Shown piece by piece: positions 10,301 to 17,556 of a stretch of DNA of 44,718 nt. Each line of letters starts with the position of its first letter. The first letter of the stretch is position 1. The stretch is from Candidatus Aminicenantota bacterium. GTDB lineage: Bacteria; Acidobacteriota; Aminicenantia; JAMOAD01. The position numbers were made by a program, and so were the translations under genes. The stretch covers positions 1 to 44,718 of the forward strand of contig JALVQI010000059.1 of NCBI GenBank assembly GCA_027031485.1. The letters run 5' to 3'. Below the pieces are notes generated by a model. The model saw only the letters and a list, made by a program, of their open reading frames with translations. It was not told the DNA's origin and searched no databases.

Positions 10301-10822
10301 AGATTTACTTTAAGTGAAGTGAACTATTATGTGAGTTTTCATACGGATGAAATTGTTCCTGAGAATTTCTGGGGTTCCCTATCCATTAGAGGTGATGATT
10401 GGAGAGGGGTAAGAAATGAATTTTATCAAGCCCTTATCAATGGAGCCAATGGGGTGTATGATTGGCTTTGCACGCAGAAAAGAGATCTGGGAAGAATTAG
10501 AGGTTTTTACCATGAATTAAATGACATGTGGCAAATCTATGTTGAAGATAATATTGAAGGCGTATTAAATATTTTGCCTGAAAATTCCGGGATAAAAGCG
10601 GTTCTTAAAAAACACAATGGAAAATATTATCTGATCACAGCAAATAGCTCTGAAAAAACACAAAATTCAGTGAAAATTATTCTTAAAGGGATGAAAGTAA
10701 AAAGCATTAAAAAACTTTTCGAATTAAAAGGGAAAATGAGCTTTAACGGCAATACCATTGTAGATAATTGGAATAGATACGGAGCTCATGTTTATGAAAT
10801 AGAGTTAGAAACAAAAAATTAA
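7370..10822 (+). CDS. Large secreted multi-module putative glycoside hydrolase
   Basis: A 1150-residue exported protein with a signal peptide (about 1-24). Two carbohydrate-binding-like jelly-roll modules each open with LLKNGD.ER (at 28 and 217; CBM4/9/22-like). A CBM9/DOMON-like module (about 400-560) and a beta-sandwich linker (about 590-770) follow. From about 790 a C-terminal domain resembles clan-A TIM-barrel glycoside hydrolases (MGANIFRAWYN, GANGVYDWLC) and ends in a small beta domain. I cannot assign a GH family or point to the catalytic acids. The ATG at 7370 is preferred over the TTG at 7316, which is the -35 box of the promoter; AGGAGG lies five bases before the ATG. First gene of a four-gene operon with a pectate-lyase-like enzyme, so it probably acts on the same glycan. 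Confidence 0.7.
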   Translation: MKPKRALFINSFILLFFFGFLFSAENELLKNGDAERVWVNEIEQVKDYKTFIHPDGRNIPVYWTLTSGAILTQKDKYSGKFSVMLRGDKKKEVKATVRTHHWTYKDSDYPFGIPIFPNKKIKISFYYKTEGVKRNFKAVINIGVKLNENVRRNRLSSYKEEIVLKPSRKWKKFEKEITLKKLYWNGAIDFILSPSKRKGVAWVDKVSMVQEEPQGINLLKNGDFERVESSGSLPDYWEKPIADQWENWKGIKYVYPKIDKYQSVSGKNSLKMDVTYGDLCGLMQMVRLNQRKVKPIIIDVYSKIVNTIGNITGYKGPDNLNNITVYIYYKSGLMQEVSPTFLMGESEHGWYKQVFGFMPKEPIEDLYVQLTVIGSEPTTTLWIDKINLYELGTAEEDLYERGVLFPQKSLSSVYKDTFPIDDSFVSAANNEEYLFIKIAKKDSDNVFLYLNPRIENFVYNDYRYLYWVFDLKNKRVGEVVEKQGYTAEGKFQAFSKKNVSLKSDGKYFLLKIPLVDFGINLKKSNKAGLNIKWIVGKKIILWTGKQINNKWMGMLYLKGNQDFDIKSVRYGKRYYIEKNQSQDFISYPQINRGENEASLLIKNTGNEKSVVIIKAGVKGGSVIQKEFSFGKGETKNIKIKYNTGAKDKTTFFICMRKGDKKLLYEEFPLAIPPAVETVMDQYFYYPEEGNASIEIYNRKYPLSMKKGVYRIEVVNLKEGKTVLSSKSKVKGIKTVVSMDISKLRINKQPVQDYKLKVSYYENGKKEGEAFQLFGRLIHPVRPELPPIKNLKINNRGVVVINENFRFFPIVPSHYALEKERWDEAIYMGANIFRAWYNRNYDTFGALEKAWAKNAYLLTIGPAFDDQVRKRFKKEADSLISHPGFFAAYAKQIYYWKPRKDLIEYRKEIEREIAKVKIPKLVIWGHHDSSFLYDRTLPEWPITNPYVGYCVVKIMARPGPFWKNSPFLMETEKILNPKRFTLSEVNYYVSFHTDEIVPENFWGSLSIRGDDWRGVRNEFYQALINGANGVYDWLCTQKRDLGRIRGFYHELNDMWQIYVEDNIEGVLNILPENSGIKAVLKKHNGKYYLITANSSEKTQNSVKIILKGMKVKSIKKLFELKGKMSFNGNTIVDNWNRYGAHVYEIELETKN

Positions 10823-10835
10823 AATAGGAGGGAGA

Positions 10836-12935
10836 ATGAATTTTAGAAAAATAATAATTTTTATTTTACTCTCATCAATTGTTTTGCTCACTTTCACACT
10901 TATTGCCGATGAGGGACACAAACCTGATTGGCCAAGATTTAAACCTGATTTAATCCTTTCAAAAGAGGGCTTCAGAGGTGTAAAGTGGCTTACCAGAGTA
11001 AATGAATTTCCGTACAAAATGAAATCTTACTTCCCTGCGATGTGCTATTTAAGGGTAAAAGAAGATTACAATGTTTTTGGGACAAAAGCCAGATATATTA
11101 CCTATACAATGAGAAACAATCTTTTTTACGGGGTTAGAATTGATATTATGGGTAGAAAGAGAATGGAAAAAGCATATGAAAATCTTTTGAAGCTTTACAA
11201 ACCTGTAAAACCAGTAAGAAATATTTCCAAAACTATTAAAACCTTTGATACAAAGTATACAAGAGTGTGGGTTGAATTTCCAGAGTATAAGAGCGGATTT
11301 GGAACAATATATCTCTGGGGGATAGACAGGAAAATGTTTCCCGATGATTCGAAAACTCCTCTCTATCTTCAAAAAGCACCTCAATTGGTTTCTGTACCCG
11401 GCCCATATGTACCCAGAAGTTATGTCATATATAGAAAAACTGCGGAGATTAAAATTGATGGGGATATTAATGAAAAAGCCTGGCAGGATGCTGATTGGCT
11501 GGACAGATTTATTGACCATCAGGCGCCCTATTCCCCCCCGCCGTGGAAAACAACAAGAATTAAGATAGTTTATGATGATGATTATATATATGTAGCAGCT
11601 CAGCTTCAGGAGGAGAATGTTTGGGGACACCTAACAAAAAGAGATTCCGTGGCATACTTTGACAATGATTTTGAAGTCTTTCTTGACCCCACGGCAGATG
11701 GTGTTAACTATTTTGAGTTTGAATTGAATCCACTGAATATGATGTTTGATATGTGGCATGAGGTTGACAACCACAGGGGAGCATATGCTGATCCTGTTTT
11801 TGATAGTAAAGGACTGAGAAGTGTTGTAAAAGTTCATGGTACTTTAAATTATCACCATGATATTGATAAGGATTGGACAGTTGAAATGAAAATACCTTTG
11901 AAAGAACTAAAACAGTGGAATCCTGATATGCACTATCCTATAAGAAGGGGAGATATCTGGAGAATTAATTCAAGCAGAGTTCAGTATATGCACTCATACA
12001 CACAGCTTTTTCCTTATCTCGTTCCCTATCTTCCCTGTGAGGACTGGGTTTTAAATCCGACAGATACAGGTGATTTGCATGTTCCGGAGTTATGGGCAAA
12101 AGCAATCTTTTCTGATAAATATTCTGGAGATAAAGATGTTGAATTGCTAAAAAAGATAAAGAGAAAAGTTTTAAAAACTCCTCCTCCGAGAAAAAGAATA
12201 AAAGGGATGGTATATCTAAAAGGAGGAGTATTTACGATAGGACCTGATCCAAAGGATCCCGAAGGCCACAGTCCGGCTCATAAGGTGAAGGTTCCGAGTT
12301 TCTGGATGGATAGATACGAAGTTACTGTGAAAGAGTATACTGATTTTTTAAATAAGGGAGGAAATGATCAATATTATTCTCCATGGATGATGATTCCCGA
12401 AAGATGCGGAATAAGAAAGATTAGAGACGGGAAATATAAGGTTGTTCCCGGCAGGGAAAATTATCCTGTTGTTTATGTAAGCCAGAAGGCTGCGATAGCA
12501 TATTGTAAATCTTTGGGAAAAGAGCTTCCTACTGAGGAAATGTGGGAAAGAGCAGCAAGAGGGAAGGATGGAAGAAAATATCCCTGGGGAAATTCCCCGA
12601 TTACTCCTGAAAAAGCTAATTATGATTTTTACTATGGAGGGACGATTCCGGTTGGTTCATTACCTGCAGGGGCTACTCCCGAAGGTATTTATGATTTGGC
12701 GGGCAATGTCAAAGAGTGGACAAAGAGTATGTTTAAACCCTATCCGAATGGTAAACCCTTTATGCACAGATGGCTGAAATACTGGTTTGGTGATCGTCCG
12801 AAAATAAGATGGTGGGCTGTTTCAAGAGGCGGTGGCTGGACTACCCAACCATCAAACATGGAATCTGCAAGAAGAGATGGTCAGGGATTTATAAATGGAG
12901 GGTTTAGATGTGTTAAAGTTGATGAGAAAGAATAA
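10836..12935 (+). CDS. Exported CBM9-like / FGE-fold fusion protein
   Basis: A 699-residue protein. A signal peptide (1-25) is followed by a small domain (about 30-175) of the kind with IRYxF-nnkLygV patterns. Next is a CBM9-like domain (about 201-430: IKIDGDINEKAW, DDDYIYVAAQL, DNDFEVFLDP). Last is a formylglycine-generating-enzyme/SUMF1 fold (about 457-695: GMVYLKGGVFTIG, DRYEVTVKEY, LPTEEMWERAARG, GNVKEW, RGGGW at 664-668, GGFR). The paired cysteines that bind copper in true FGE are absent: after RGGGW there are none until Cys692. The FGE-like domain is therefore probably structural or glycan-binding rather than a sulfatase activator. AGGAGG sits five bases before the ATG. The gene follows its neighbour by 13 bases in the same operon. 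Confidence 0.78.
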   Translation: MNFRKIIIFILLSSIVLLTFTLIADEGHKPDWPRFKPDLILSKEGFRGVKWLTRVNEFPYKMKSYFPAMCYLRVKEDYNVFGTKARYITYTMRNNLFYGVRIDIMGRKRMEKAYENLLKLYKPVKPVRNISKTIKTFDTKYTRVWVEFPEYKSGFGTIYLWGIDRKMFPDDSKTPLYLQKAPQLVSVPGPYVPRSYVIYRKTAEIKIDGDINEKAWQDADWLDRFIDHQAPYSPPPWKTTRIKIVYDDDYIYVAAQLQEENVWGHLTKRDSVAYFDNDFEVFLDPTADGVNYFEFELNPLNMMFDMWHEVDNHRGAYADPVFDSKGLRSVVKVHGTLNYHHDIDKDWTVEMKIPLKELKQWNPDMHYPIRRGDIWRINSSRVQYMHSYTQLFPYLVPYLPCEDWVLNPTDTGDLHVPELWAKAIFSDKYSGDKDVELLKKIKRKVLKTPPPRKRIKGMVYLKGGVFTIGPDPKDPEGHSPAHKVKVPSFWMDRYEVTVKEYTDFLNKGGNDQYYSPWMMIPERCGIRKIRDGKYKVVPGRENYPVVYVSQKAAIAYCKSLGKELPTEEMWERAARGKDGRKYPWGNSPITPEKANYDFYYGGTIPVGSLPAGATPEGIYDLAGNVKEWTKSMFKPYPNGKPFMHRWLKYWFGDRPKIRWWAVSRGGGWTTQPSNMESARRDGQGFINGGFRCVKVDEKE

Positions 12936-12945
12936 GGAGGTATAT

Positions 12946-14577
12946 ATGAAAAAATATTTTTTGTTTTTATTTTCTGTAATTATTCTGTTTTCTCTTTCTT
13001 CCTGTACAAAGGCAACAAGCAAAACACAGACTTTAAAAAAGGGAGAAGGTAATTCAGAAAAAGTGGAAAAAATTCCCTGTAAATGTTTTGGAAAGCTTCA
13101 CAGGGGAGTTAATATTGTGGAAAAGGAGACTCCTGACAATGAACTTCTCCCTTCCGAAAAAGAGAGAAAGAAAATAGCTGAAAAACAGGATAAATATGGA
13201 TTAATGTATTCGTCAAAGGTTGTTACCGATAGGGACAAATCTATGTTAATTCCTCCTGAACACATTAAGAAGTTTGTAGGAAAAGATATAATAATAGCAA
13301 AAGAGGCTCCTGAGATTGACTTTGCAATTGTTCCCGAAAGACCCTTTTTCTTTTCTGCTCCTGTTGTTAAGTCAAAATCAAAAATACCAAATACGACAGG
13401 TCCATGGTCTAATTGGTCTCAGGCAAATTACTATTCAAAAACAGGTAAATTTTACTCTTCCGTGGGAGACCATGGTAAATACAATGCTCATATATATATC
13501 GTTGAATATGATCCTGCTTTAAAGAAAGTAAAAGTATCCACCAATATAAACAGGATTTTGGGCAGGAAAAAGACTCAATTTGCAGAAGGTAAGATACACG
13601 GATGGTTAAATTTTTATCCTCCGGGTTCTCCGAAGCTATGGTTCTGCACCTATTGGGCCAAATATCCTGAACCTGATGAAGAGGATTATGCAACAGGCTA
13701 TAAGGGTGGACATATAATGTACTATAATGTTGAAACAGGTGATGTAGCGGATTTTGGTGTTCCCCTTGAGAGAGCCTCATGGCCTTACCATAGAGTTGAC
13801 ACTAAGAGAGGGATACTCTATGCAGTCGGAATGTTTAGTGAATTTTTAGCATGGGATATAAACAAACAAAAGGTTAAGTGGGCTGGATATTTACCTGCCG
13901 GGATGAAATGGTGGGTGAGAGCTATTCTTATTGATGATAAAACAGGTATGGTTTACACAACAAACATGGACCCATCTGATCCTCAGAAACATTTTATAAA
14001 GTATGATCCTTACAAAAACAGATTTTACAAATTAAAATGTCATCCTCCAAAGAATGTCAAACCAGTAAAAAGAGGAGAGGCCGGAACTTACAATCACATG
14101 AGAGCTCAAACAGCAAAGAGAGGGCCTAATGGATTGTTTTATGGAGTAACTATTACTGGAGAGCTTTTCACTTTTGACCCCGACAAGGAAGAGGTTACAT
14201 ATTTGGGTGTTAACTGGCCCGGAACTGAACGATATACTACCTCTATGGCAAGAAGTCCAAAAGGAAGATATGTTTACTATCTTCCGGGAGCCCATGGACA
14301 TGCCTATCTTGATGGTGCTCCTGTTATGCAATATGATACTAAGACAGGAAAGAAAAAGGTTTTAGCCTTTCTCCATCCATACTATTACAATAAATACGGA
14401 TACATAATAGGGGGCACATTTTCAATAAAATTGGATGATAAGGGTGAAAATTTATTTGTAATGTGGAATGGTGTTTTCGATACCCTTGAACATAGAAAAT
14501 CTCTTGATCGTCCCGATGCTTTTGGTCAAAATTCTGTAATGCTTATCAGAATTCCTGCATCTGAGAGAGTCGAATAA
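12946..14577 (+). CDS. Lipoprotein with probable beta-propeller fold
   Basis: A 543-residue protein. A lipoprotein signal ends in LSSC with Cys20 as the lipidation site. From about residue 140 onward it shows repeating blade-like strands with Trp/Tyr/Gly patterns (GHIMYYNVETGDV, GILYAVGMF, GMVYTTNMD, GLFYGVTITGELFTFDPD, GRYVYYLPGA), as in seven-bladed propellers. I do not recognise a precise family. Next to a PL10-like lyase, a PL22-like (oligogalacturonate lyase, also a propeller) or glycan-binding role is possible but unproven. The start at 12946 is chosen because AAGGAGG precedes it and the lipoprotein signal begins there; an in-frame ATG at 12895 lies inside the upstream gene. Confidence 0.65.
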   Translation: MKKYFLFLFSVIILFSLSSCTKATSKTQTLKKGEGNSEKVEKIPCKCFGKLHRGVNIVEKETPDNELLPSEKERKKIAEKQDKYGLMYSSKVVTDRDKSMLIPPEHIKKFVGKDIIIAKEAPEIDFAIVPERPFFFSAPVVKSKSKIPNTTGPWSNWSQANYYSKTGKFYSSVGDHGKYNAHIYIVEYDPALKKVKVSTNINRILGRKKTQFAEGKIHGWLNFYPPGSPKLWFCTYWAKYPEPDEEDYATGYKGGHIMYYNVETGDVADFGVPLERASWPYHRVDTKRGILYAVGMFSEFLAWDINKQKVKWAGYLPAGMKWWVRAILIDDKTGMVYTTNMDPSDPQKHFIKYDPYKNRFYKLKCHPPKNVKPVKRGEAGTYNHMRAQTAKRGPNGLFYGVTITGELFTFDPDKEEVTYLGVNWPGTERYTTSMARSPKGRYVYYLPGAHGHAYLDGAPVMQYDTKTGKKKVLAFLHPYYYNKYGYIIGGTFSIKLDDKGENLFVMWNGVFDTLEHRKSLDRPDAFGQNSVMLIRIPASERVE

Positions 14578-14602
14578 AAAATATTTTAAACAGGAGGATA
14601 GT

Positions 14603-16063
14603 ATGAAAAAGCTAAAAATCATAGTGGTAATTTTTATTATTATCGCTTTTTCCATACGCTCTTTCTCAAAAGCACCTTCAAAATATGAGGTTCTTAAAGT
14701 TATGAAAAAGGCGAGTTCCTATATGATGAACAAAGTTTCAAACAGAGGTGGATTTGTGTACGTTTATAAAGCGGATTTATCCGAGCAGTGGGGAGAAGTC
14801 CCGGCAAGAAAATCACAGTTCTGGATTCAACCACCGGGAACACCGGTAGAAGGTGCTTTGATGTTAAGAGCCTATAGAATCACAAAAGATCCTGTTTTCT
14901 TGAACTATGCAAAGAGAATAGCCAATGCTCTTATCTATGCTCAGCATCCCGAAGGAGGATGGCACTACTTCGGAGATTTTGATCCTGAGGGAATTCCCGA
15001 TTATTATAAAAACATTGCTTCAAAAAGCTGGGGCTTTGAGGAATACTATCACTATTATGGCAATTGCACTTTTGATGATGAAGTTTACAGTTCAACAACA
15101 GATTTTCTCATGGAATTATATCTTGAGACTCTTGATCCGATGTATAAGGTGCCCTTAATAAAAGCTCTTGATTTTGCTTTAAAATCTCAATTTAAAAATG
15201 GGGCATGGCCTCAGAGATATCCCCTTCATGATGATTATACATCTTATTATACTTTCAACGATAATGTCATAGTGGGAAATATTTATCTCCTCTACAAAGC
15301 CTATAGGAAGTTAGGAACAGAAAAGTATAAAGAAGCAGCTTTAAGAGGTATGTATTTTGTGATCGATTCTCAAATGCCTTATCCTCAAGCCGGATGGGCG
15401 CAGCAGTATACCCATGATATGAAACCCGGTCAGGCGAGAAACTTTGAACCTGCTGCAATATGCTCAACAGAGACAAAATCAAATATAATTGCTTTACTAA
15501 GTTTTTACAAAATTACCGGTGATAGGAGGTTCCTTGAGCCTATTCCGAAAGCAATAGAATGGCTCAGAAGATCCGTTATTAACAAAGATCCCAATAAACT
15601 TTATAATGGGGCAAAGTACAATCTTGCTACCTACTATGAAGTAGGGACAAATAAACCTCTTTATGCCCATAGAAAAAAGGCGAGAAATGAAAAAACGGAT
15701 ATTCATCAGGGATACTGGATTGATCACAAATTCGGAAACTTTCCCGGCCACTATGGGATGGTTACATATATAGATATAGATGCTCTTGAAAGAGAGTACA
15801 AGAGGGTTTCATCACTCTCTCCGGAAGAGGCTAAAAAGGAATACCTGAATCAGAATAAAGAAAAAAGTAAAAAGATTGATGTAAATGTAATTAAGAAAAT
15901 AATCAAAGGATTAAACAAGGAAGGTGCGTGGCTTGAGAAAATCTTTGTCATCTATTATCCTGATTTTAAGCAAAGGGATAAAGGTAAAACATTTATTGGT
16001 ATTAACATAAGAACCTTCTTAAAAAATATGAATACACTTCTTGATTACTACAGGATGAAATAA
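14603..16063 (+). CDS. Exported pectate-lyase-like protein (PL10 / Pec_lyase family)
   Basis: A 486-residue protein with a signal peptide (about 1-22) and an alpha/alpha-barrel pattern of helices. Family-typical patches are NGAWPQRYPL (199-208), TFNDN (217-221, compare the FNDD of polysaccharide lyase family 10), GWAQQY (264-269) and ARNFEPAAICSTET (278-291). The WAQQY..FEPAA region is close to the pectic acid lyase family. It likely cleaves polyuronate (pectate-like) chains by beta-elimination in the periplasm or outside the cell. AGGAGG lies five bases before the ATG. Last gene of the operon, followed by a hairpin at 16087. Confidence 0.75.
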   Translation: MKKLKIIVVIFIIIAFSIRSFSKAPSKYEVLKVMKKASSYMMNKVSNRGGFVYVYKADLSEQWGEVPARKSQFWIQPPGTPVEGALMLRAYRITKDPVFLNYAKRIANALIYAQHPEGGWHYFGDFDPEGIPDYYKNIASKSWGFEEYYHYYGNCTFDDEVYSSTTDFLMELYLETLDPMYKVPLIKALDFALKSQFKNGAWPQRYPLHDDYTSYYTFNDNVIVGNIYLLYKAYRKLGTEKYKEAALRGMYFVIDSQMPYPQAGWAQQYTHDMKPGQARNFEPAAICSTETKSNIIALLSFYKITGDRRFLEPIPKAIEWLRRSVINKDPNKLYNGAKYNLATYYEVGTNKPLYAHRKKARNEKTDIHQGYWIDHKFGNFPGHYGMVTYIDIDALEREYKRVSSLSPEEAKKEYLNQNKEKSKKIDVNVIKKIIKGLNKEGAWLEKIFVIYYPDFKQRDKGKTFIGINIRTFLKNMNTLLDYYRMK

Positions 16064-16086
16064 GTTTTAAATAGTGTTTTGATTAC

Positions 16087-16112
16087 AAGGGCAGACCTTT
16101 GGGTCTGCCCTT
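16087..16112 (+). terminator. Hairpin closing the polysaccharide operon, possibly also a repeat copy
   Basis: An 11-base-pair stem (AAGGGCAGACC / GGTCTGCCCTT) with a TTTG loop lies 23 bases after the stop of the lyase gene. The T-run after it is weak (TTCTATATC), so it may instead be a transcript-stabilising hairpin. It also resembles the GGGGCGGACCTATGTG palindrome at 44494, so it may be a member of a dispersed repeat family doing double duty. Confidence 0.6.
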
Positions 16113-16166
16113 CTATATCATCTTATTATAAGTAAAAAATTTGGGCTAATATTTAATTTTGATTGA

Positions 16167-17105
16167 TTATTTTTTATTTAAAAAAAAGACAAATTCAACC
16201 TGAGTACCGCTATTCTTTTCTGATAAAATCACAAGTTTATCGGCAAATCTTTTCATATTCGGAATTCCCATACCTGCCCCGAAGCCCAACTCCCTTATAT
16301 AATCAGGAGCAGTTGAAAAGCCCTCCTTCATGGCCTGATCAAGATTTTCTATCCCTATTCCATTGTCTATCACTCTTACAATGATCTTGTCCTTTTTTAT
16401 AAAACAGAGAATCTCTCCTTCTCCCATACTATGAATCACAACATTTGTTTCCGCTTCATAAACGGCAATTCCGACTTTCCTTGCTATCTCACTATCTAAA
16501 CCCTTCTTTATGAGAAAATTTTTCAAAATAGCTGCACCTTCTCCGGCTTTACTTATATCAGTTGTATCTATATGATGTCTGAATTCGGCTTTTTCTATAT
16601 CAAGTTTTTCTCCTGTTATTAGGGAAAGATCTCTGTTTAAAATAGAGTCTCTCTTCTTATCATGAAGATAAATCAGATTGAATTTATCCAATATTTTATG
16701 GAGAATATCCACTTTCGTAAGTATTCCGCATAAAAAATTATTTTCATCAACAACAGGAAATCTTCCGAATTTATATTTATCAAACTTTTGAATAATTGAG
16801 GGGAGATTGTCATCCTTTTTTAAGGAGATAACCTCTTTTGTCATTATTCTTTCAATTTTTTCTTCCATTTTGTTAGTTTCAAGAGCTTTTATAATGTCTT
16901 CTATACTGATAATTCCTATTAACTTATTTTCATTATTCACGATTGGAATACCTGAAATCTTTTTTATTTTCATCATCTCTTTTGCCTGGGAGATTTTCTT
17001 GTCTGCCGTAAGTGTACTGACCTGCTTTGTCATAATCTCTTCAGCTTTAAGGTCTTCAAAAATATGGGCATATTTGCTTAATTTGCAAGACAATTCAATG
17101 CTCAT
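16167..17105 (-). CDS. CBS-domain pair fused to an anti-sigma-type HATPase
   Basis: A 312-residue protein. Two CBS domains (about 18-75 and 85-145; IMTKQVSTLTADKKISQA, then IMTKEVISLKKDDNLPSII) are followed by a linker and a C-terminal RsbW/RsbT-like GHKL ATPase. The latter has an N-box (EAETNVVIH, about 235), DNGIGI, and the FGAGMGIPNMK lid. It probably senses adenine nucleotides or another ligand with the CBS pair and switches a regulatory kinase or anti-sigma activity. The DRTGG gene upstream overlaps it by 11 bases. Similar CBS/DRTGG/HATPase genes occur next to hydrogenase or serine-kinase regulators in anaerobes, so a redox or energy-status signal is a reasonable guess. Confidence 0.8.
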   Translation of the reverse strand: MSIELSCKLSKYAHIFEDLKAEEIMTKQVSTLTADKKISQAKEMMKIKKISGIPIVNNENKLIGIISIEDIIKALETNKMEEKIERIMTKEVISLKKDDNLPSIIQKFDKYKFGRFPVVDENNFLCGILTKVDILHKILDKFNLIYLHDKKRDSILNRDLSLITGEKLDIEKAEFRHHIDTTDISKAGEGAAILKNFLIKKGLDSEIARKVGIAVYEAETNVVIHSMGEGEILCFIKKDKIIVRVIDNGIGIENLDQAMKEGFSTAPDYIRELGFGAGMGIPNMKRFADKLVILSEKNSGTQVEFVFFLNKK

Positions 17106-17445
17106 CTATACCTCTCAAACCTGCACTGTAAAGCTTTCCGCAGGTGGAATACATATAATTGTTTGTTTTTATTAAGATAAGATTACTCTCTTTTGCCATT
17201 TCAACTGTTGTAGGAGGTATCTCTTTTCCTCTAACTATAACCAAACCCATTAAATCGGTAACAATGGCAGTTCTAACTGCCTGTGTTGAGGTGTTTCCTG
17301 TTAAAATAAGCATCCCGGGTTTTGAAAGGGCAAGAACATCACTCATCATATCAGCTGCCCCTATGGAATTTACTTCTTCATTTATTCTCTCCTTGCCAAC
17401 GATTATCTCGCCATCAATGATTTTTACAACATCCTTTATTTTCAT
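17095..17445 (-). CDS. Stand-alone DRTGG domain protein
   Basis: A 116-residue protein consisting of essentially one DRTGG domain: SIGAADMMSDVLAL, GMLILTGNTSTQAVRTA, GLVIVRGKEIPP and a CGKLYSAGL end, the typical order. DRTGG domains are usually regulatory and often sit beside CBS domains, as here. GAGGTAAGT precedes the ATG. The gene is first of a two-gene operon behind a consensus promoter and overlaps the downstream CBS-HATPase gene, so the two proteins probably act together. Confidence 0.8.
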   Translation of the reverse strand: MKIKDVVKIIDGEIIVGKERINEEVNSIGAADMMSDVLALSKPGMLILTGNTSTQAVRTAIVTDLMGLVIVRGKEIPPTTVEMAKESNLILIKTNNYMYSTCGKLYSAGLRGIDEH

Positions 17446-17475
17446 ACTTACCTCATTTTTTAAAATTCCTACTAT

Positions 17476-17504
17476 AATATAGACTTTTTTTCTCTAATTG
17501 TCAA
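17476..17504 (-). promoter_or_regulatory. Consensus sigma-70 promoter of the DRTGG/CBS-HATPase pair
   Basis: On the minus strand TTGACA (17499-17504), a 17-base spacer and TATATT (17476-17481). The ATG of the DRTGG gene lies about 30 bases downstream. Confidence 0.7.
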
Positions 17505-17556
17505 GAATTTAACAATTTAGAATCTATTTTATACTAACAGATTTTTACCGCATTAC

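Noticed and set aside
12895-12945. An earlier start for the propeller lipoprotein inside the upstream gene.
   Set aside because: AAGGAGG and a clean lipoprotein signal start at 12946.
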